DNA of 64,000 nt from Coniferiporia sulphurascens (GCA_002794785.1 NBBA01000003.1:1488001-1552000), one strand, 5' to 3'. Shown: positions 1 through 12,732, counted from the first letter of the stretch. The notes: a model not told the origin generated them from the letters alone. Translations and numbers: made by a program.

Positions 1-395
1 GAACCGACCTGGTCTAACCTTTCTGGCAGAATCGCTGCGATTTATGTAATGGGAGTTTGCCTTTTGGTCAATGCGAAGGTATGTTATACTGTACATTGAT
101 CGCATACCGCGGAGTTTGAGTGAGCTCAAAAGTCGAACAGGATTTTTACAATACCCACTATGTCGCTTCGGTGGCAATCTCTGGGGGGATCTCCACGAAG
201 CTTTTCATAGACCTCAAGAAGGCCTATATCGGACAGATAGAGCAAGCAAACTGTCTCTCGATAAATACGCCCTTCCGAGCACATCCTGGGGATCAGGTAT
301 GAAGCCATCTAGGGTCATCTGAAAAATTATTCTCTTCTTACTGATGCTTTCTAATTATTTAAAAGTTCGAAGTCACCCTTACGAGTGAGCCTTGA
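1..395 (+). CDS. DUF6533 seven-helix membrane protein, 3' end only
   Basis: Only the last exons lie inside the window; the 5' part is beyond the left edge. I see exons at 30-78, 133-296 and 366-395, with GT-AG introns between them. The second exon encodes HYVASVAISG and STKLFIDLKK, which match the C-terminal part of the DUF6533 gene at 1.8-3.6 kb almost residue for residue. The short last exon reads FEVTLTSEP and stop, and the neighbour ends RLTLTSEP and stop, so the exon structure is shared. DUF6533 proteins are agaricomycete integral membrane proteins of unknown function. I infer a tandem paralogue. Whether the gene is whole cannot be judged from here. Confidence 0.6.
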
Positions 396-1807
396 GTGCT
401 GTATGCACAGCGTTTAGCGCCATAGTTTGGGTATCGCCGAGATTTGTTTGGTGTGAACGTGACGAAACGGTGTGTGCCAGGACGCCAGGACATCGACTAT
501 GGAGGTAATTCCACTCAGTAATCTTGTGGTCATGCGTTCCAGTGGAATCCGCAATTTTATATATAACGGACGTTCTCCTACGTGTCCTACGGCCTGTTTC
601 ATGCTGCATCCGATTTTTCCAGAATATCATATTTGTGTACCAGGGCTGCCAGAAGGTGTCAGTTGCGGGTAGTACCAGCGCATAGTAGCTTTTCTCCTCA
701 GAATTTGGTACTGCCGCTTCGAATTAACTTCTCCTTATTACGGGCCTCTGACTCCTTGCTACAATCATTTCGCCGGTAATGTTCTCCAAACCATTTCTGT
801 TTCCTTCCCTTGAACAGTAATATCGGAGCACCGCTGCACACACTCTCCACCTACTTCTTCCCCTATGAAGTGTGAGCTTCGCGCTGAGTTCGGCTATTTA
901 GTGTTGGTTTTCAGCAATTTGCGGCGCTTGCAAATGCTTTCCGTATGCCAACGTAGATATTTTGTAACCAGTAGACAATCGCGCGAGGGAAACCGAGCGC
1001 ATACAAGCAACGAAAAACTACGAAAAATATTTCAAACTCCGACGCCGTCTCGGCATCGAGCTCGAACTTCAACGTTTGGGGTTAGTGGGAACTTGTAAGG
1101 TTTCTCAGTATTTGGTTGCCTGTATGCGCGCTCGTAACCTCTCGCGCAACATTTTTACCGGTTATACGATATACATAAATACTTTGAGTGCGTTCAAATT
1201 ACGTAGGCTCCGTGTATTACTGATATCCACCTTTTCCACTTGCCTAAGTCCCTCATGTTCGCACTCTCACAACAGCGCGGAAACAATAACTTGAAGCTAT
1301 GCCGGCGATCAGATCGGCACTCGGCAATAGCCGTCGAAATTGATTTTGGGGTCGCCAAGCATCTCGCCCTAATTCGTTTCTCTTGATATTGATACTCCAA
1401 GTTGATGAGCTACATTGAGCATCGGAGCTTACTTTACCTTCACGCAGTAAGCGCTAACCTTTCAGTGAACCTCTTCTAAAAAGCGGCTCCCGATTTTCTC
1501 TTTTGGCCGCGATGACGCGAATATTTAGGTTTTATTGAACGCAAGACGCAACATTGTAAAGAGTATCCAGCAATTTGACCATCTCCATTCCCCAAGGTTT
1601 AAAACACAATCAGATGATGGGCGCGCTGATGTGTACTCGCTCCCTCGGATCACCGAAGATACCTGCTTAAATAGTGTCAATCCCGAGTCCCGACGCCGTG
1701 CCAAACGGCCCTTCCCCCTTGTCGTTTCGCTCGCGCAGGTATATGCGCTTCGTTTCTCGCCTCTGTCTCTTCTTTGGGCTTGCACATCGATCTTTTTTAG
1801 ATCCAAT
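396..1807. other. Intergenic, no gene recognised
   Basis: Spacer between the two tandem DUF6533 genes. Open frames here are short, and none shows a recognisable domain or supported splice structure. An AT-rich patch near 1170-1190 ends in a stretch resembling one near 5470-5495 (TAAATACT followed by AAGTGCGTTC or GAGTGCGTTC). I attach no function to it. Confidence 0.5.
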
Positions 1808-3623
1808 ATGAGTTCAACGGCGGACTCAGATTCATTCACTCAATATGAAGTCCAAGCTCTTGAAATATGGCTACGCACAATATGGGCAGGCGATCTGCTG
1901 GAGTGTACGTATCGATCAAGTTCGTGTTCTTACGCTGGCTGCTATAAATGTAATATTAGGTGCAGTCCTAGCGGCATACTCCTATAATTTTCGTGAGTCC
2001 AGATGATAATATTCAAACTTGCACACCGACCACGACATATCGTCAAGTCCTGACTATCGCAGATGAGGTTCGTCGCATCCGTTTTACTCTTCGGCTCCTT
2101 AAGTAATAACTATACTTAGATCGAATATGTCTGGGTAAATCACGCACCTATGCGCCACGTTGACGTACACTCACCCTCTAAAGACAAGGAAATGGACCAT
2201 GGGATCGTCCATTTATTTTCTGGTATTGCTGTATTACCTCTCAGTGAGCTCCGCCTCTGGTTTAATCCTCCCGCTTCCAGGCAAGATATCTCCCTTTGCC
2301 ATGCATCATGTAGGTTGCCCTCTTGACCTGTAATATACCTGAAAGATATACTAACTGAAAGGGGATCGTCGCTCTGATGCAGTTACCACTCGAGTGCGTT
2401 TGCAATGAGAAGATTTCAAGAAATTCTGCCGTTACCGACTTAACTTTTTCTAGGTTTGTTCTTGCAAATATTGAACCCGAACTTGTCGGAACCATCAAGT
2501 GTAAGAAACCTGTTCTTAAACACCTTGTTCATTTTTGGCCCTTACATCTCAGATTTCATTACTGCCCTACACAGGTACTACTATCAATGTGGGTATCTTT
2601 TCGATATAGACAAAAAACGTCATAATAATTCCTTCCCCATTTATAAAGCGGCACACGTAGGTCATTGAGACCATCTCAAAGCCGTGACTACATATGTCTT
2701 CTTCCAGTGCCTATCTATGAAATCGTTCCGTTCCCATCCTCTATACTGGGTTCAATCGTTTTGTTCGCTTCCATGGGTGAGCTTGGCACTCTTTACGTCC
2801 CCTGCGGTGGGCTAAGAGATTCCAATCAAGTACTTCTTCAGCTCCGAACATACGCAGTATACACGAGCAAGAAGGCACTACTATGGACTTTCGGGATTTT
2901 GGATTTCTTCGCTCTGGCTGCTTTTATTTCCCTGAGCATTGGAATTTCCGGTGAGCTTCCCCTAAAAAAGCACTAACCCGAACTTCTCGCTGATTGCACC
3001 CCGATCATTTTACAACAACTTAGCACTTATTTCGGTCCTTTGGATTCCACTCTTCTTTGTTGAAGCAACAACATTCGGATTGATAGCCCACAAGTACTGG
3101 AAAATGTACAAGGCCTCCAAAGCTATACAAATCACACAATCCGCGCTATTAGAGGCTATTGTTCGCGGAAATACTGGTTATTTCGCTATGTAACGCTCGT
3201 TTTGCAAGCGAAACTTTTCAACCGACGCTAACTTTTTTGGCAGCATAGCTGTATTTTACGTGTTTGGGGCAACTCTTCTAGTCGGATTTGACGGGGAGTC
3301 ACAGGTACATCGTCTGTGTTTTCAATGAATCTGCAAGGTTTCAATGTGAATGATTTCGTACAGACAGCGCTGATGTGGAATGCCCATTACGTCGCTTCGG
3401 TAGCAATGTCAGGATTAATTTCTACGAAGCTCTTCATAGACCTCAAGAGGACCTTCGTCAAACAGTTGGAAGAGGCTCACCTGGGTCCGGCGGAGAGCAT
3501 GCCTTTCCAAGTGGCGCCCAGAGATCAGGTACGAGGCATGAGGGAACCATTCGAGATCTTTATAGGTACTGACGGACGTTGGTTATTGGTAAGTACCGAC
3601 TCACACTTACGAGTGAGCCTTGA
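1808..3623 (+). CDS. DUF6533 family seven-helix membrane protein
   Basis: The 5' exons resolve as 1808-1904, 1960-1992, 2048-2067 and 2120-2134. Joined, they give AVLAAYSYNFLL, TIADE and IEYVW, which is the DUF6533 signature (YDYLLTL...EVEYVW in family terms). Later exons encode QLRTYAVYTSKK followed by a hydrophobic helix (exon from 2831), then WIPLFFVEATTF, then FYVFGATLLVGF. The gene ends HYVASVAMSG, STKLFIDLKR and a last exon at 3594-3623 (YRLTLTSEP, stop) after a 65-nt intron. These are the transmembrane segments and LRTYA motif of DUF6533 proteins, whose role is unknown. The exons between about 2135 and 2830 are not resolved, so this part may be damaged or simply split into very small exons. 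ATG 1808 is chosen because it starts the open first exon. Confidence 0.55.
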
Positions 3624-6045
3624 AAGTGCGCGAAAAGCCGTGAAGCGCAACTATACGATACTGTGCTGCTGCATGATAGAAAGCGGGAAGCTTCAGTTAT
3701 GTCCCGGTTTACTGTGTGTATTTAAGATCTGTAACCCCCAGGTCTTCATTCCTGCTCTGCTTCATACCGCACCCTCTTCTCTCACCTAGACCCTTCGTTT
3801 GCAATTTATGTTCACACCTTCTACACGTCCTGCCCCTTCAATAGCACAGCTACATTTGAGCCAGTCTCCTCTAAGCCCGGGCATCCCAGAGTCCCAGACC
3901 CATTCGTGCATTTCTGAAGGTGAATCTCATTTTTCCGCTGGCAGTTTAACATACCATCGTATGCCCTCTCTTGCAAAGTCACATTCGAAACAAAAACTGG
4001 TCTCAAGCCGAAAACACCTCAGGACTTTACAGAAAAAATACAGCCAGAAAATTTCATACGCTGAACAGCAGCTCGCATGAATTTTTTCGGTGCCGTTACC
4101 ATGGTGTGGAGGCCAGAAGTTTGTCTGAAGAAGTGACTTTGTAGGAGAGGGCATACGATAGTACATACCACGTCCTTTTCCTGAACCGAAGCCTGAATCA
4201 GCAAGCACTTGTACATCCAAAGTTGACTAGCGTCGGCTCGCCCGATGCGCGCTGATCGGAAGAACTCGACGAGGGTCAAGAGATTACGGACCCTTTTTTT
4301 AAACGTTCACCGAGGTCACATACGCACATCCTGATAACGCAACGAACTGTGATCAGGTACGAGCGTCGAACGGAAATTCAGAGGGATTCCGGTTGCTAGA
4401 TCATTTGCCCCGTTCGCGATTCATGTTGATAGCAAGACGTTGAAAGAAAAACCGTAGTCGAGAGGATGCATTCAAGTCAGATTAGCGGCCCTTCTTTTCG
4501 TCCCTGCACGTCCGATGGTAAGTTATTGTGCTCCGATTAGGGATTGGTCATATGAAGCCATAACTTCGGGCAAAAAGCGGAGGGTACATAGCCAGACGTA
4601 GTCCGCTCATAGTGGTCCGTGCTGTCGTCCTGAGGTTCTGTATTGCGTATGCATGGGGCTCGGATTCCACCGGACGCGAGCTGGGCTCCACACTCATCAA
4701 TCAAATTTCTCATGATCCCTTCTGGTGGGCGGCTGCATAAAATGGACAACACGAGCATGAACCATCGTTTCCCCCGAATTTATACTGGTGCAGAAAAAAC
4801 TTGCCGAATCCCACTTGTCAATAGACATCGCATGATGATGTGATTGGTACGGAAGCCTGGCGGAGGATCTGTCTCTCGTCGGCTCGAGGAAGCGAGCCCT
4901 CCAATCGCTGTACGGCGTGTGCGCTTTCAGCAGCACTGCCAAGATGGCCAAGGCGGGCAGTGCTCCCCACCGGAGGAAGACGATGGGGAGTTGTAAATCA
5001 CTCTGGACCGAACTTGAAAATACACGTCGGAATCCGATTTTAGCTTTTTCCCAAAGCCGGGCCGCCGTCAGGCACGTACGCCGGGCTAGGTTGTTATCGA
5101 CTCCGCGCGCGTGAGCGCACCAGTGGTTCGCTACTTCATGTGCTGCGGCAAGTTTACTCTAAAAATACCCAGAGGGCACGGGGGCGGAACCGCTGAGATC
5201 ATCAGCCTTCTGTGCGGATGGACGGTTTGTCCACCGTCAACTGTTGGACGGTCGTGGACGACGTTCCAACGCGCCGACCAACTCCCATCTTGTTACTACG
5301 TGGCCAAACATCTTACATGTAGGATCACTGATGATCCCAACAGGTCAAAGGTCCAGGCCTCATTGTGATGGGAAGCCTCGGTGCTCGGTTTCGCCGATCA
5401 AGTATTTTTGAATACAAGCCAGAAATGAGTCCCCAGGTACGGGTGATGAGAGTGGGAAGCTCCATGATCTATATATAAATACTGTAAGTGCGTTCGACAA
5501 CGCATGCATGATATAAACGTGCCCAGCTCCTCCAGCACAGAGGTGTTCTTGTTCTTGCGTAGGTGCGGCCGCTTTTAATTGAAGTACCCACTATGAGGAG
5601 TGAACTGGGCAAATGATTGCTGTTAGTACGAAATTTGAAATACGAAGGAGCATGACCCGGGTTCCCAGTGATCACGCACATAACAGGTAAGCTAGAGGGT
5701 ATTGGAGAAAGAACGGAGGAGAGGAAAGTCGGCGCCAGGCCGCCATAACTGGCATCTTTGTACCATTCCTCTACAATGCCGTTAATATTATCGGGTTGGA
5801 AGCTGTCTTCGGCTAGAGTATGTCGCAGTCTTGTGGTGGCCTCTTATTTCTTTTCTTTCTGTTTTGATTTCGGCACGCTCACCGCTCATCACCTGGTCGG
5901 CAACCGGCAGGCCATTATTTATTGCAGCCCTAGATCGCTTTGACGGCAGCCGTGCATGGATTCGGGAAGAGGAGATACAGTATAAATGTATTATTATTAG
6001 CGCTAGTTACCGCAGCAGGAACCCGACCCAACGGCGTCTGCACCC
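3624..6045. other. Intergenic, no gene recognised
   Basis: About 2.4 kb without a supported gene. Frames of 60-97 codons occur on both strands and in overlapping positions, which is what chance gives. A potential hairpin lies at 4932-4964 (9-bp stem AGCACTGCC, 15-nt loop). The GC-rich stretch 4840-5370 may be an old decayed gene, but I could not assign it. Confidence 0.4.
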
Positions 6046-6056
6046 ATAAATATATA
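6046..6056 (+). promoter_or_regulatory. TATA box of the GH79 gene
   Basis: ATAAATATATA lies 90 bp upstream of the ATG at 6146, followed by a C/T-rich leader. This placement fits a TATA element with transcription starting about 30 bp downstream. Confidence 0.5.
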
Positions 6057-6145
6057 TCGTGCCGCCCTGGGTCTCCTCCTACACTCATTTGCCACCCTCC
6101 CCTTCTTTTCCCCGCTCCTCGGTCCCTTGCTCGGCGTCGTCGCCC

Positions 6146-8770
6146 ATGGCGGCCCTATACCTCTTGGCGTTGACCGTGTCCCTCCTTTCCTGCCTAAAAA
6201 ACGCATCCGCATCAGTCACCATATATGCCCAACAAGGCTTTCCTCCCGCCGCCCAGCCGACTCCCTGTGTTGGAGCAGTCCCGTGCGACGGAAACGTTCT
6301 CCAGCCAAATCCGAGCGCGACAGACATAACCAATGTCACGACAGCGATTCCTATACAGCTCTACAGCGGCGGGATGGGCGGGCTGTCGATAGGCTTGACT
6401 GGTCATTTCTTTGGGTTCTCGTTGGAGCTGTCCGTCGCCAACCAGCTGAGTATGTCCTTTCTCGCGCATCTACTCCAATATAGCACGAGTTCACGTGGCC
6501 TTTCGCACCTTTTCTCAAGTGGGAGACAGTGGCAGCGAAATTGACCCAATCTTCCTGAACCTGATGTCCACCGTCATCTCGCGTTCAAAGAATCTCATCC
6601 TTCGGGTGGGTGGAAACTCACAGGAACAATCAGTACTTGTTCCGGGTGGTCTTACGGGTGGTGCCATGATCGAGAAAGGTGCCATCGACGGCTCGGACGT
6701 GAGTGTTCCTGTATGCACAAGTCTATGTTAGCCGACTGATTGACCCGTTTTCAAGACTGGCACCCCTGCACTCCTTATAGCCCCTTCGCTCATCTATGCC
6801 ATGTCAAATATATCCAACTTTCTCCCGACCATTCAATGGTTCCTAGGCGTCCCCTTCAACGATACGGTGAACCCGAGGACCGCTATCGCCGAGCTTGCTC
6901 AGAGCGTCCTTGGTGACAAGCTCATCGGCCTGCAACTCGGCAACGAACCCGATTTGTATTTCCAGAATGGCCTCCGTAACACTACTTACAACCCTACGGA
7001 ATATGACATAGAGTGGGGCGAGGTCTTGAACGATTACGTTAACGACCCAAATATCTCGAACAGTTCGATGTTTGTCGCGCCGAGTGTTTGTTGCGGCGGG
7101 AATATCGGATGGACACCTGAACAGGTTTGGAATACAGGATTTTTGGACCATTATTCAGACCATCTCGCGTTCCTCGCTGTCCAGCAGTAAGTGCTACTCC
7201 ACCCTTGTCCAAGTCCGGTTTTAACGTCGAGATATAGTTACCCATCGGATAACTGCAATGGAAGCTCGCACGTCGACCCCCAGTCTATTATCCAACCCAT
7301 TTTCCTTGACCACAATGCGATACAGGGTTCTAACGGTGCCTACACGAACAGTACGTCAATTGCGCAGGGCCTCGGGAAGCCATTCCTTATTTTCGAAACG
7401 AATACGGCTTCGTGCGGTGGGTTCTCTGGACTGAGCGATTCCTTTGCGGCCACTCTATGGGCTGTGGACTACTCGCTCAACATGGCGATGGGCAACGTCT
7501 CTCACGCGTTGTTCCACGTTGGTGGACAAAGCGATTACTATAATGTGCGTCATCCTTCTATATCCATATATTTAGCCTTCCCAGTGCTTGGCGTTCGGCG
7601 GGCTAGCGACGATCTTTGCAAGGAAGATTATTACTTAGATCTCTTGTCGCATTCTTGTTTCTTCAATCTTGCCGTCTTGGCCTTTGAGTGTAAAATTACC
7701 GTCGGGCCGTGGCTTGGCTCAGCTTTGTTCTTGGCCCAAATATGCATCGCGTTCTCATGCTTATGGACACATGCCTTATCTATTTATAGCCGTTCACTCC
7801 GCCTTCAACAAATCAGTCCTCCTTCCGCCAGTGGACTATCGGCTCGACATTCTACGCATCCCTCATCGTTGCCGAAGCACTCGGCAATTCCGGATCAGCG
7901 CAGGTCGTCGACCTCTACCTCAACAGCAATAACGAATATACGCCTGGTTATGTCGTCTACGAAGGTGGGAATCCGGAACGTGTCGTGCTCGCGAACTATA
8001 TCACCGACCCTACTGGCGTCAATAACTACACGGCGTATATTAGCGTTGGGGGAAACCAGACTGGAACCCCTGGAGCGACGCCAGCAAGCGTGCAAGTGAA
8101 GTAAGTGACTTTGTTGTGTGCGAAATTATACAGAGGAAACTTGACTGCCTTGTTCAACTGCGAAGGTACTTGCTGGCCCCTTCGACAACCGAGAAGTTCA
8201 ACATTACGTGGGCTGGACAGGCAAGTGTTTCTTGTTTGTGACAATGGTGCTCCTAATTCTTACGCTGAGTCGCACGTAGACGTTCGGCGGGCCATTTTCA
8301 ACCGACGGCCGCTTGCAAGGTAGCGAAATTATCTACACATTCCAATGCGATACCACAAACAACGTCTGTGCCGTCCCCGTGCCGGCTCCCGGACTCGCGG
8401 TGGTGTTCCTGAGCTCGAATGCCTTTAGCGAGTCGGAGCCGCAGTCAACGGTCACCTTCGGGACTACTACTACCGCTGTTCGTCTACTCGTTATATTTTT
8501 TAATCAGCGCAGGCTGGATAGCTGACTGCTTTTCTTGCGTTCCCATCTATCACGAAATAGACTGGCGCGGTAAACACGGCTGCAGTAAACCAGGCCGTTT
8601 TGTCTACCTCAAATGGACGCGGAGGCGGAAACTGGGAAAGCTTGGGCTCGACAAGTTACGGAAGTTCGAGCGGAGCCCTGGGCATGACGGCCATGCTCGC
8701 CTCCGCCATTCTGACGGGCAGCGCCGTCATCATCGGCGCCGTGCTTACAAGCAACGGCCTTTGGTATTAA
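6146..8770 (+). CDS. GH79 glycoside hydrolase (beta-glucuronidase-like), secreted
   Basis: Eight exons: 6146-6449, 6520-6698, 6756-7186, 7238-7544, 7790-8100, 8166-8220, 8280-8477 and 8561-8770, giving 664 residues in one continuous frame. A signal peptide (MAALYLLALTVSLLSC) leads into FGFSLELSVANQ and LILRVGGNSQEQ, typical of fungal GH79. The expected acid/base is Glu225 in LQLGNEPDLY and the expected nucleophile is Glu358 in FLIFETNTASCGG; both are present. FHVGGQSDYYN and PFTPPSTNQSSFRQW continue the family pattern. A C-terminal domain follows, then a Ser/Gly-rich stretch and a hydrophobic tail that looks like a GPI-anchor signal. Intron 6 uses a GC donor (ACAG|GCAAGT), and intron 4 is long (245 nt). 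Family members release glucuronic acid from arabinogalactan-type glycans; the exact substrate is not visible here. Confidence 0.9.
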
Positions 8771-11633
8771 TTGCTTTTATATCCGTCTACCCCACGTGTT
8801 TCCTGTTCGTATATTTTATTCGTGTCTCCAGTCAGTCTGGCCGATGTACCCGGAGGGTGCAAGTGTAGCTGTCTACTTGGGTGCTGGCACACTTCATGAC
8901 GATATCGTTTATCATCATCGCCCACAGGAGTGGCAATTTTTCTTATTTCTCAACCGGACTCTCGGAGGGTTCGGGGCGCCCGCGCGAATGTGTACATGTG
9001 TGCAGGTGCGGGTGCACCGGCCTCTTCGTCGATGTTTGTTGTACTGTACGATACATACCCCCCATGCTCCTAGTATAACAGACTTTTTTCTTCTTCCTGA
9101 CGTAGATAGTGCTAGTTAGTCACCAGTGTGCGCGACTGTAGTTCTGCTTGCATAACATATAACGTATAAATACAACGGACTTTGTAGACCGCGCGGTTAG
9201 GTTGACTGGATTGGGCGCGGATGTATAGCGCTGTTGCCTGGCGCTTTTTGATGCTGATGACTATGATGCCAATGGCTGACGTGGGGTTGTGTGTGTTTCG
9301 TACTCGTTTTCGTAACCTCGGTATCATGATGTTGCAAAATCAATATCAATCGCTGCCGCCGTACCCACTGATCACAGCAGCTGCACTGTATCATTGTATG
9401 TACATGTATGTAGTGGGCGTCAGAAGTCAGAACCGATCAAAGAAACCACATCGCGATTCACGGGAAGCAAGTCTCCATACAGCTGCTTCGGGCTGTGCTT
9501 ACGCTTATGCTTATTATAACTGTAAAAGTTTTTTTTGGCTATCTGTGATCCGCTACTTTCTTCTATATTTTATTTTGGATTATGGATACTAGTACTCAGA
9601 ATGATACATCCCATAAACAATTAGGTAAGGATAAGTAGATTCTTCAAAAAAATACAGCGAATCACCAATAGTATCTGTACCTGGTTCTTCTTCCCGTGTA
9701 CACAAGTTGCGTGTGCTAGTACGTTACCTGCCCGGCCTGATCTGCGTCGGGGAGCCCGACGCCGATGCCGGTTATAACACATGCATACGTACAGATAAAA
9801 CTTGAATGGAGGATATTTAGTCACCTATCTGTCGAGGGGTCCAGGAACACTTAGGCCACCAAATGCTGATATAATTGAAATTGGCCGTGTCACGCGAGAT
9901 GGGAAGGAGCGCCAATTACCGAGTGAGGATGCGTTCCCGGGTTAGATTTTTTCTCTTTTTCCTTCCTTCCCCGAGCGCGCCGAGCTGCGGTCGGCTGCGC
10001 GCTCCCTCCTGGGTGGGTTCGGGCGTACCGGGTATAGGGGGCGGGTAAACTGGGGACTAATCGGCGGTGAACTGCGGTACCGGAGGGGAAGAATGCTGAA
10101 ATGATAATATTGGTCGTGAGCTGCGAACACGATGGAGGCTGACTGTGTCGTCAGGGGCAGTCGTGCGTTCTATGCAGTGGACCTAAAGAGAGCAGGAGGG
10201 AGCGTCCGGGTGCGGGGGAAAACGTATGCGTGTGTTTTGGGTATCCGCGCTTTTCTATATCTGTGGCATGTGGCTCATGGTCTGCGACAGGTGGGGAAGG
10301 TCGACAGGAGAGGGTCTTCGGGATTCGAGCGCGGCAGGAACCCGATTAGATGTGACTCGGGCGTTGGTACTGCGGGGGAGTTGTCTCCATTGGATGTGGT
10401 GGAGGTCGAGTCAGTCTGCAGAATGGAGATATTGTACAGAGGGAGTGGGCTTGCTTAGCGCTAGAGGGGCCGTACGGAAAAAATAGCACTAGGACAGTGC
10501 CCCCACTGAATTATGGGCTCAGTTCGTTAGCGGGTGGGGTGTGGCCGTCGCTATCTGCATCGCGGAACCAGTTTAGCAGAGCTGTCCCAAAACTTGTAAA
10601 CGCCGACAGGACTGCGACGACTCCATGGCGGCAAATTAGCATTCTGCATCTGGCAAAAGCATTTGGCATTTCGATTACCGATTTTGCTTGGCTCAGTCCC
10701 GGCCGGGTCCGCCCCCTTGGGACTTCGCGGAGACTGACACAGCGATGGATTATGCATCAAATGTTGTCTGCTCTGCGGGGGAAACGGTCTCCGCAGGCAT
10801 TTCGTGATCTGATGTGGGAGAGTCTGTGTTTTGAAACGAAATGAATGCGCCAGGAACGGAGTGAACGTGATCCGGTTGGTCTGCGTTGCGTCCAGTGTTT
10901 CTTTTTTCTTTTTTCGCACCACCGTTTAGAAGTCCGCGGTTGCCTGTGCTAATTGCCGGTGGCCACTGGCACAGGCTGGCGGCGGTGTAAGTAGAGCCTT
11001 TTCAAATCCATGAAACCAAACGCCCGATAAGGCCGCTTTCAGCAATTGAGCGCAAAAGGCGCGATTCATGTTCGTCCCTTGGTAGAACAAGGACATTCCT
11101 CGACTCGGAAGGACCTACGTCGAAATAAAACAGGATGAAAATTGGGCGCGGCGGTTGTGGTCGGTCGGTCGGAAAAGCCGTGGTGGGCGTCGGCTATCGA
11201 CCGTTACTGACTTACAACCATTAAGGTTTTGCCTTTTCTGGGAAGCGCGAACAGATCAGGCAACCGTGTCCCTTTGTCCTGCTTCAGTCCATCAGGGCTC
11301 GAGCTTCAGCCTGCCCAGCCTGAACTCACCCACCTCTGTGAACGTCCAAACCTCGATATTGCATTCCTCAGACCCCATGGGAAAGCAACAAGCCGGTCCT
11401 TGGTGCAAAAATAGGCCTCCGGGGGAGCGGGGCACTGCCAAACAGGATCCCGGAAGCATTCCTCGAAACCAAAAAAACTGAATCCATTGGATCTGGCTTC
11501 ATCCAATTAACATCGGATGGGATACTTCCCCCGATGTATTAAAGATTTATTAGCGCCCAGCGGCCGATTTTCCGGCAGCAGAGATCTCTGCTATCATGTA
11601 ATCTTTCATGACCAAGTCGCCTCAAGGCTCTGG
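8771..11633. other. Intergenic, no gene recognised
   Basis: About 2.9 kb between the GH79 gene and the peroxygenase. Frames up to 123 codons exist (for example near 9221-9592, 10132-10486 and 10497-10922), but they overlap on both strands, lack domains and show no consistent splice structure. I see no RNA gene or repeat in it. Confidence 0.45.
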
Positions 11634-11641
11634 TTATATAG
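11634..11641 (+). promoter_or_regulatory. TATA box of the peroxygenase gene
   Basis: TTATATAG lies about 70 bp upstream of ATG 11707. It argues against the in-frame upstream ATG at 11608, which would precede the box. Confidence 0.5.
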
Positions 11642-11706
11642 CCGCCTGGTCGGCTGTCCTCCCTCTCACTTGTTTGTGGATCCGTCCCCCCCAACTCTCC
11701 CCTACC

Positions 11707-12732
11707 ATGTCGCTCTGGGACAACATTACATTCTTCGCGCCCTTCGTCTATGATGCTATCATCATACAGCTTCAAGCTCTAAAGTTTCTCTTCTTCGCTG
11801 GTCTGCATAGCATCCTCAGCATCGACCCCAAGTCAAAGCTGGCCTATCCCTCTGCTGCCTCTTTCCCCCACGCCATTGAGGAACATGAACGCGCGAGGCT
11901 GTATGCTAATGGTCTGGATGCACACCCCTACATCGCACCAGGGCCACAGGACTACCGCTCACCGTGCCCCGCACTAAACACCATGGCCAACCACGGCTAC
12001 ATGTACGCCCCTTCTCCTCCCCCCTTCTCTTTCTTCCCCTTCCTTACTTTGCTCAACAGCCCCCGAGACGGCAAGAAACTCTCCGGCACGGTGCTCACGC
12101 GTGCACTCATGGAGTGCTACAACCTCTCCTGGCCGCTCGCTGCGTTCCTCTCCTGGGGCGGTGTCGTGCTGCTCGGCCAAGTCGGGCTCTTCTCCCTGCG
12201 CGACCTCGCCCGGCACAATCGCATCGAGCACGACGCGTCCATCGCACACGTCAACACTCCCGCGGACGAGGAGTACGCGCCCACTCACGTCGACACTGCG
12301 CTCTTCGACGCCTTCCTCGCCGACGCGCGTGGGGGCCGGTTCGGTGCATCGGACATTGCACGCGTGCGCGTGCGCCGCGAGGCGGAGAAGGGCACGTCTA
12401 TATCGGCCGTGCAGCAGGAGATAGCGCGCGGAGAGACGGCGCTTGTGCTGCAAGTCTTCGGCGGCGATGCATTCGCTGTTCCTCTGGACGTTGTCCAGTC
12501 TTGGTGGCATGATGAACGTCTGCCGGAGGGTTGGCGCCCCACACGCGAGACTACGCTGCTCGGCACTGTGCATTGGTCGACGGAGATCCGTAACGGCATG
12601 AATGCGCTGCGCAACAAGGCGGCCGCGGCTGCGCGGACGGGTGTCGCCGAGAAGGTTGAGAAGGTTCTTGAGGAGGCCGGTCTGAGGAAGGCACACACTC
12701 CTCCACAGGTGAATGGTCAGGAACTGCTCTAG
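11707..12732 (+). CDS. Heme-thiolate peroxidase (unspecific peroxygenase / chloroperoxidase family)
   Basis: Two exons, 11707-12002 and 12060-12732, encode 322 residues. The 57-nt intron is a multiple of three and open, so it looks coding. Removing it restores the canonical ANHGYIPRDGK. The PCP motif (RSPCPALN) gives the heme-thiolate ligand Cys87, and the distal acid-base motif is Glu155-His156-Asp157 in NRIEHDAS. Members bind heme through cysteine and use hydrogen peroxide to oxygenate or halogenate substrates. The N-terminus (YDAIIIQLQALKFLFFAGL) is hydrophobic but not a clear cleavable signal peptide, so the enzyme may be membrane anchored or intracellular. The C-terminal 100 residues are less conserved, as is usual for the family. 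Confidence 0.85.
   Translation: MSLWDNITFFAPFVYDAIIIQLQALKFLFFAGLHSILSIDPKSKLAYPSAASFPHAIEEHERARLYANGLDAHPYIAPGPQDYRSPCPALNTMANHGYMYAPSPPPFSFFPFLTLLNSPRDGKKLSGTVLTRALMECYNLSWPLAAFLSWGGVVLLGQVGLFSLRDLARHNRIEHDASIAHVNTPADEEYAPTHVDTALFDAFLADARGGRFGASDIARVRVRREAEKGTSISAVQQEIARGETALVLQVFGGDAFAVPLDVVQSWWHDERLPEGWRPTRETTLLGTVHWSTEIRNGMNALRNKAAAAARTGVAEKVEKVLEEAGLRKAHTPPQVNGQELL

Noticed and set aside
7545..7789. Extra coding exon within GH79 intron 4
   Set aside because: The frame can be read through for a while, but it has stops in the required phase and does not match the family, whereas YYN joins directly to PFTPP.
12003..12059. 19-residue Pro/Phe-rich insertion in the peroxygenase
   Set aside because: GT-AG ends and the restored ANHGYIPRDGK motif show it is an intron of 57 nt.
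11974..12698. Long ORFs antisense to the peroxygenase
   Set aside because: Shadow frames of a GC-rich coding exon.
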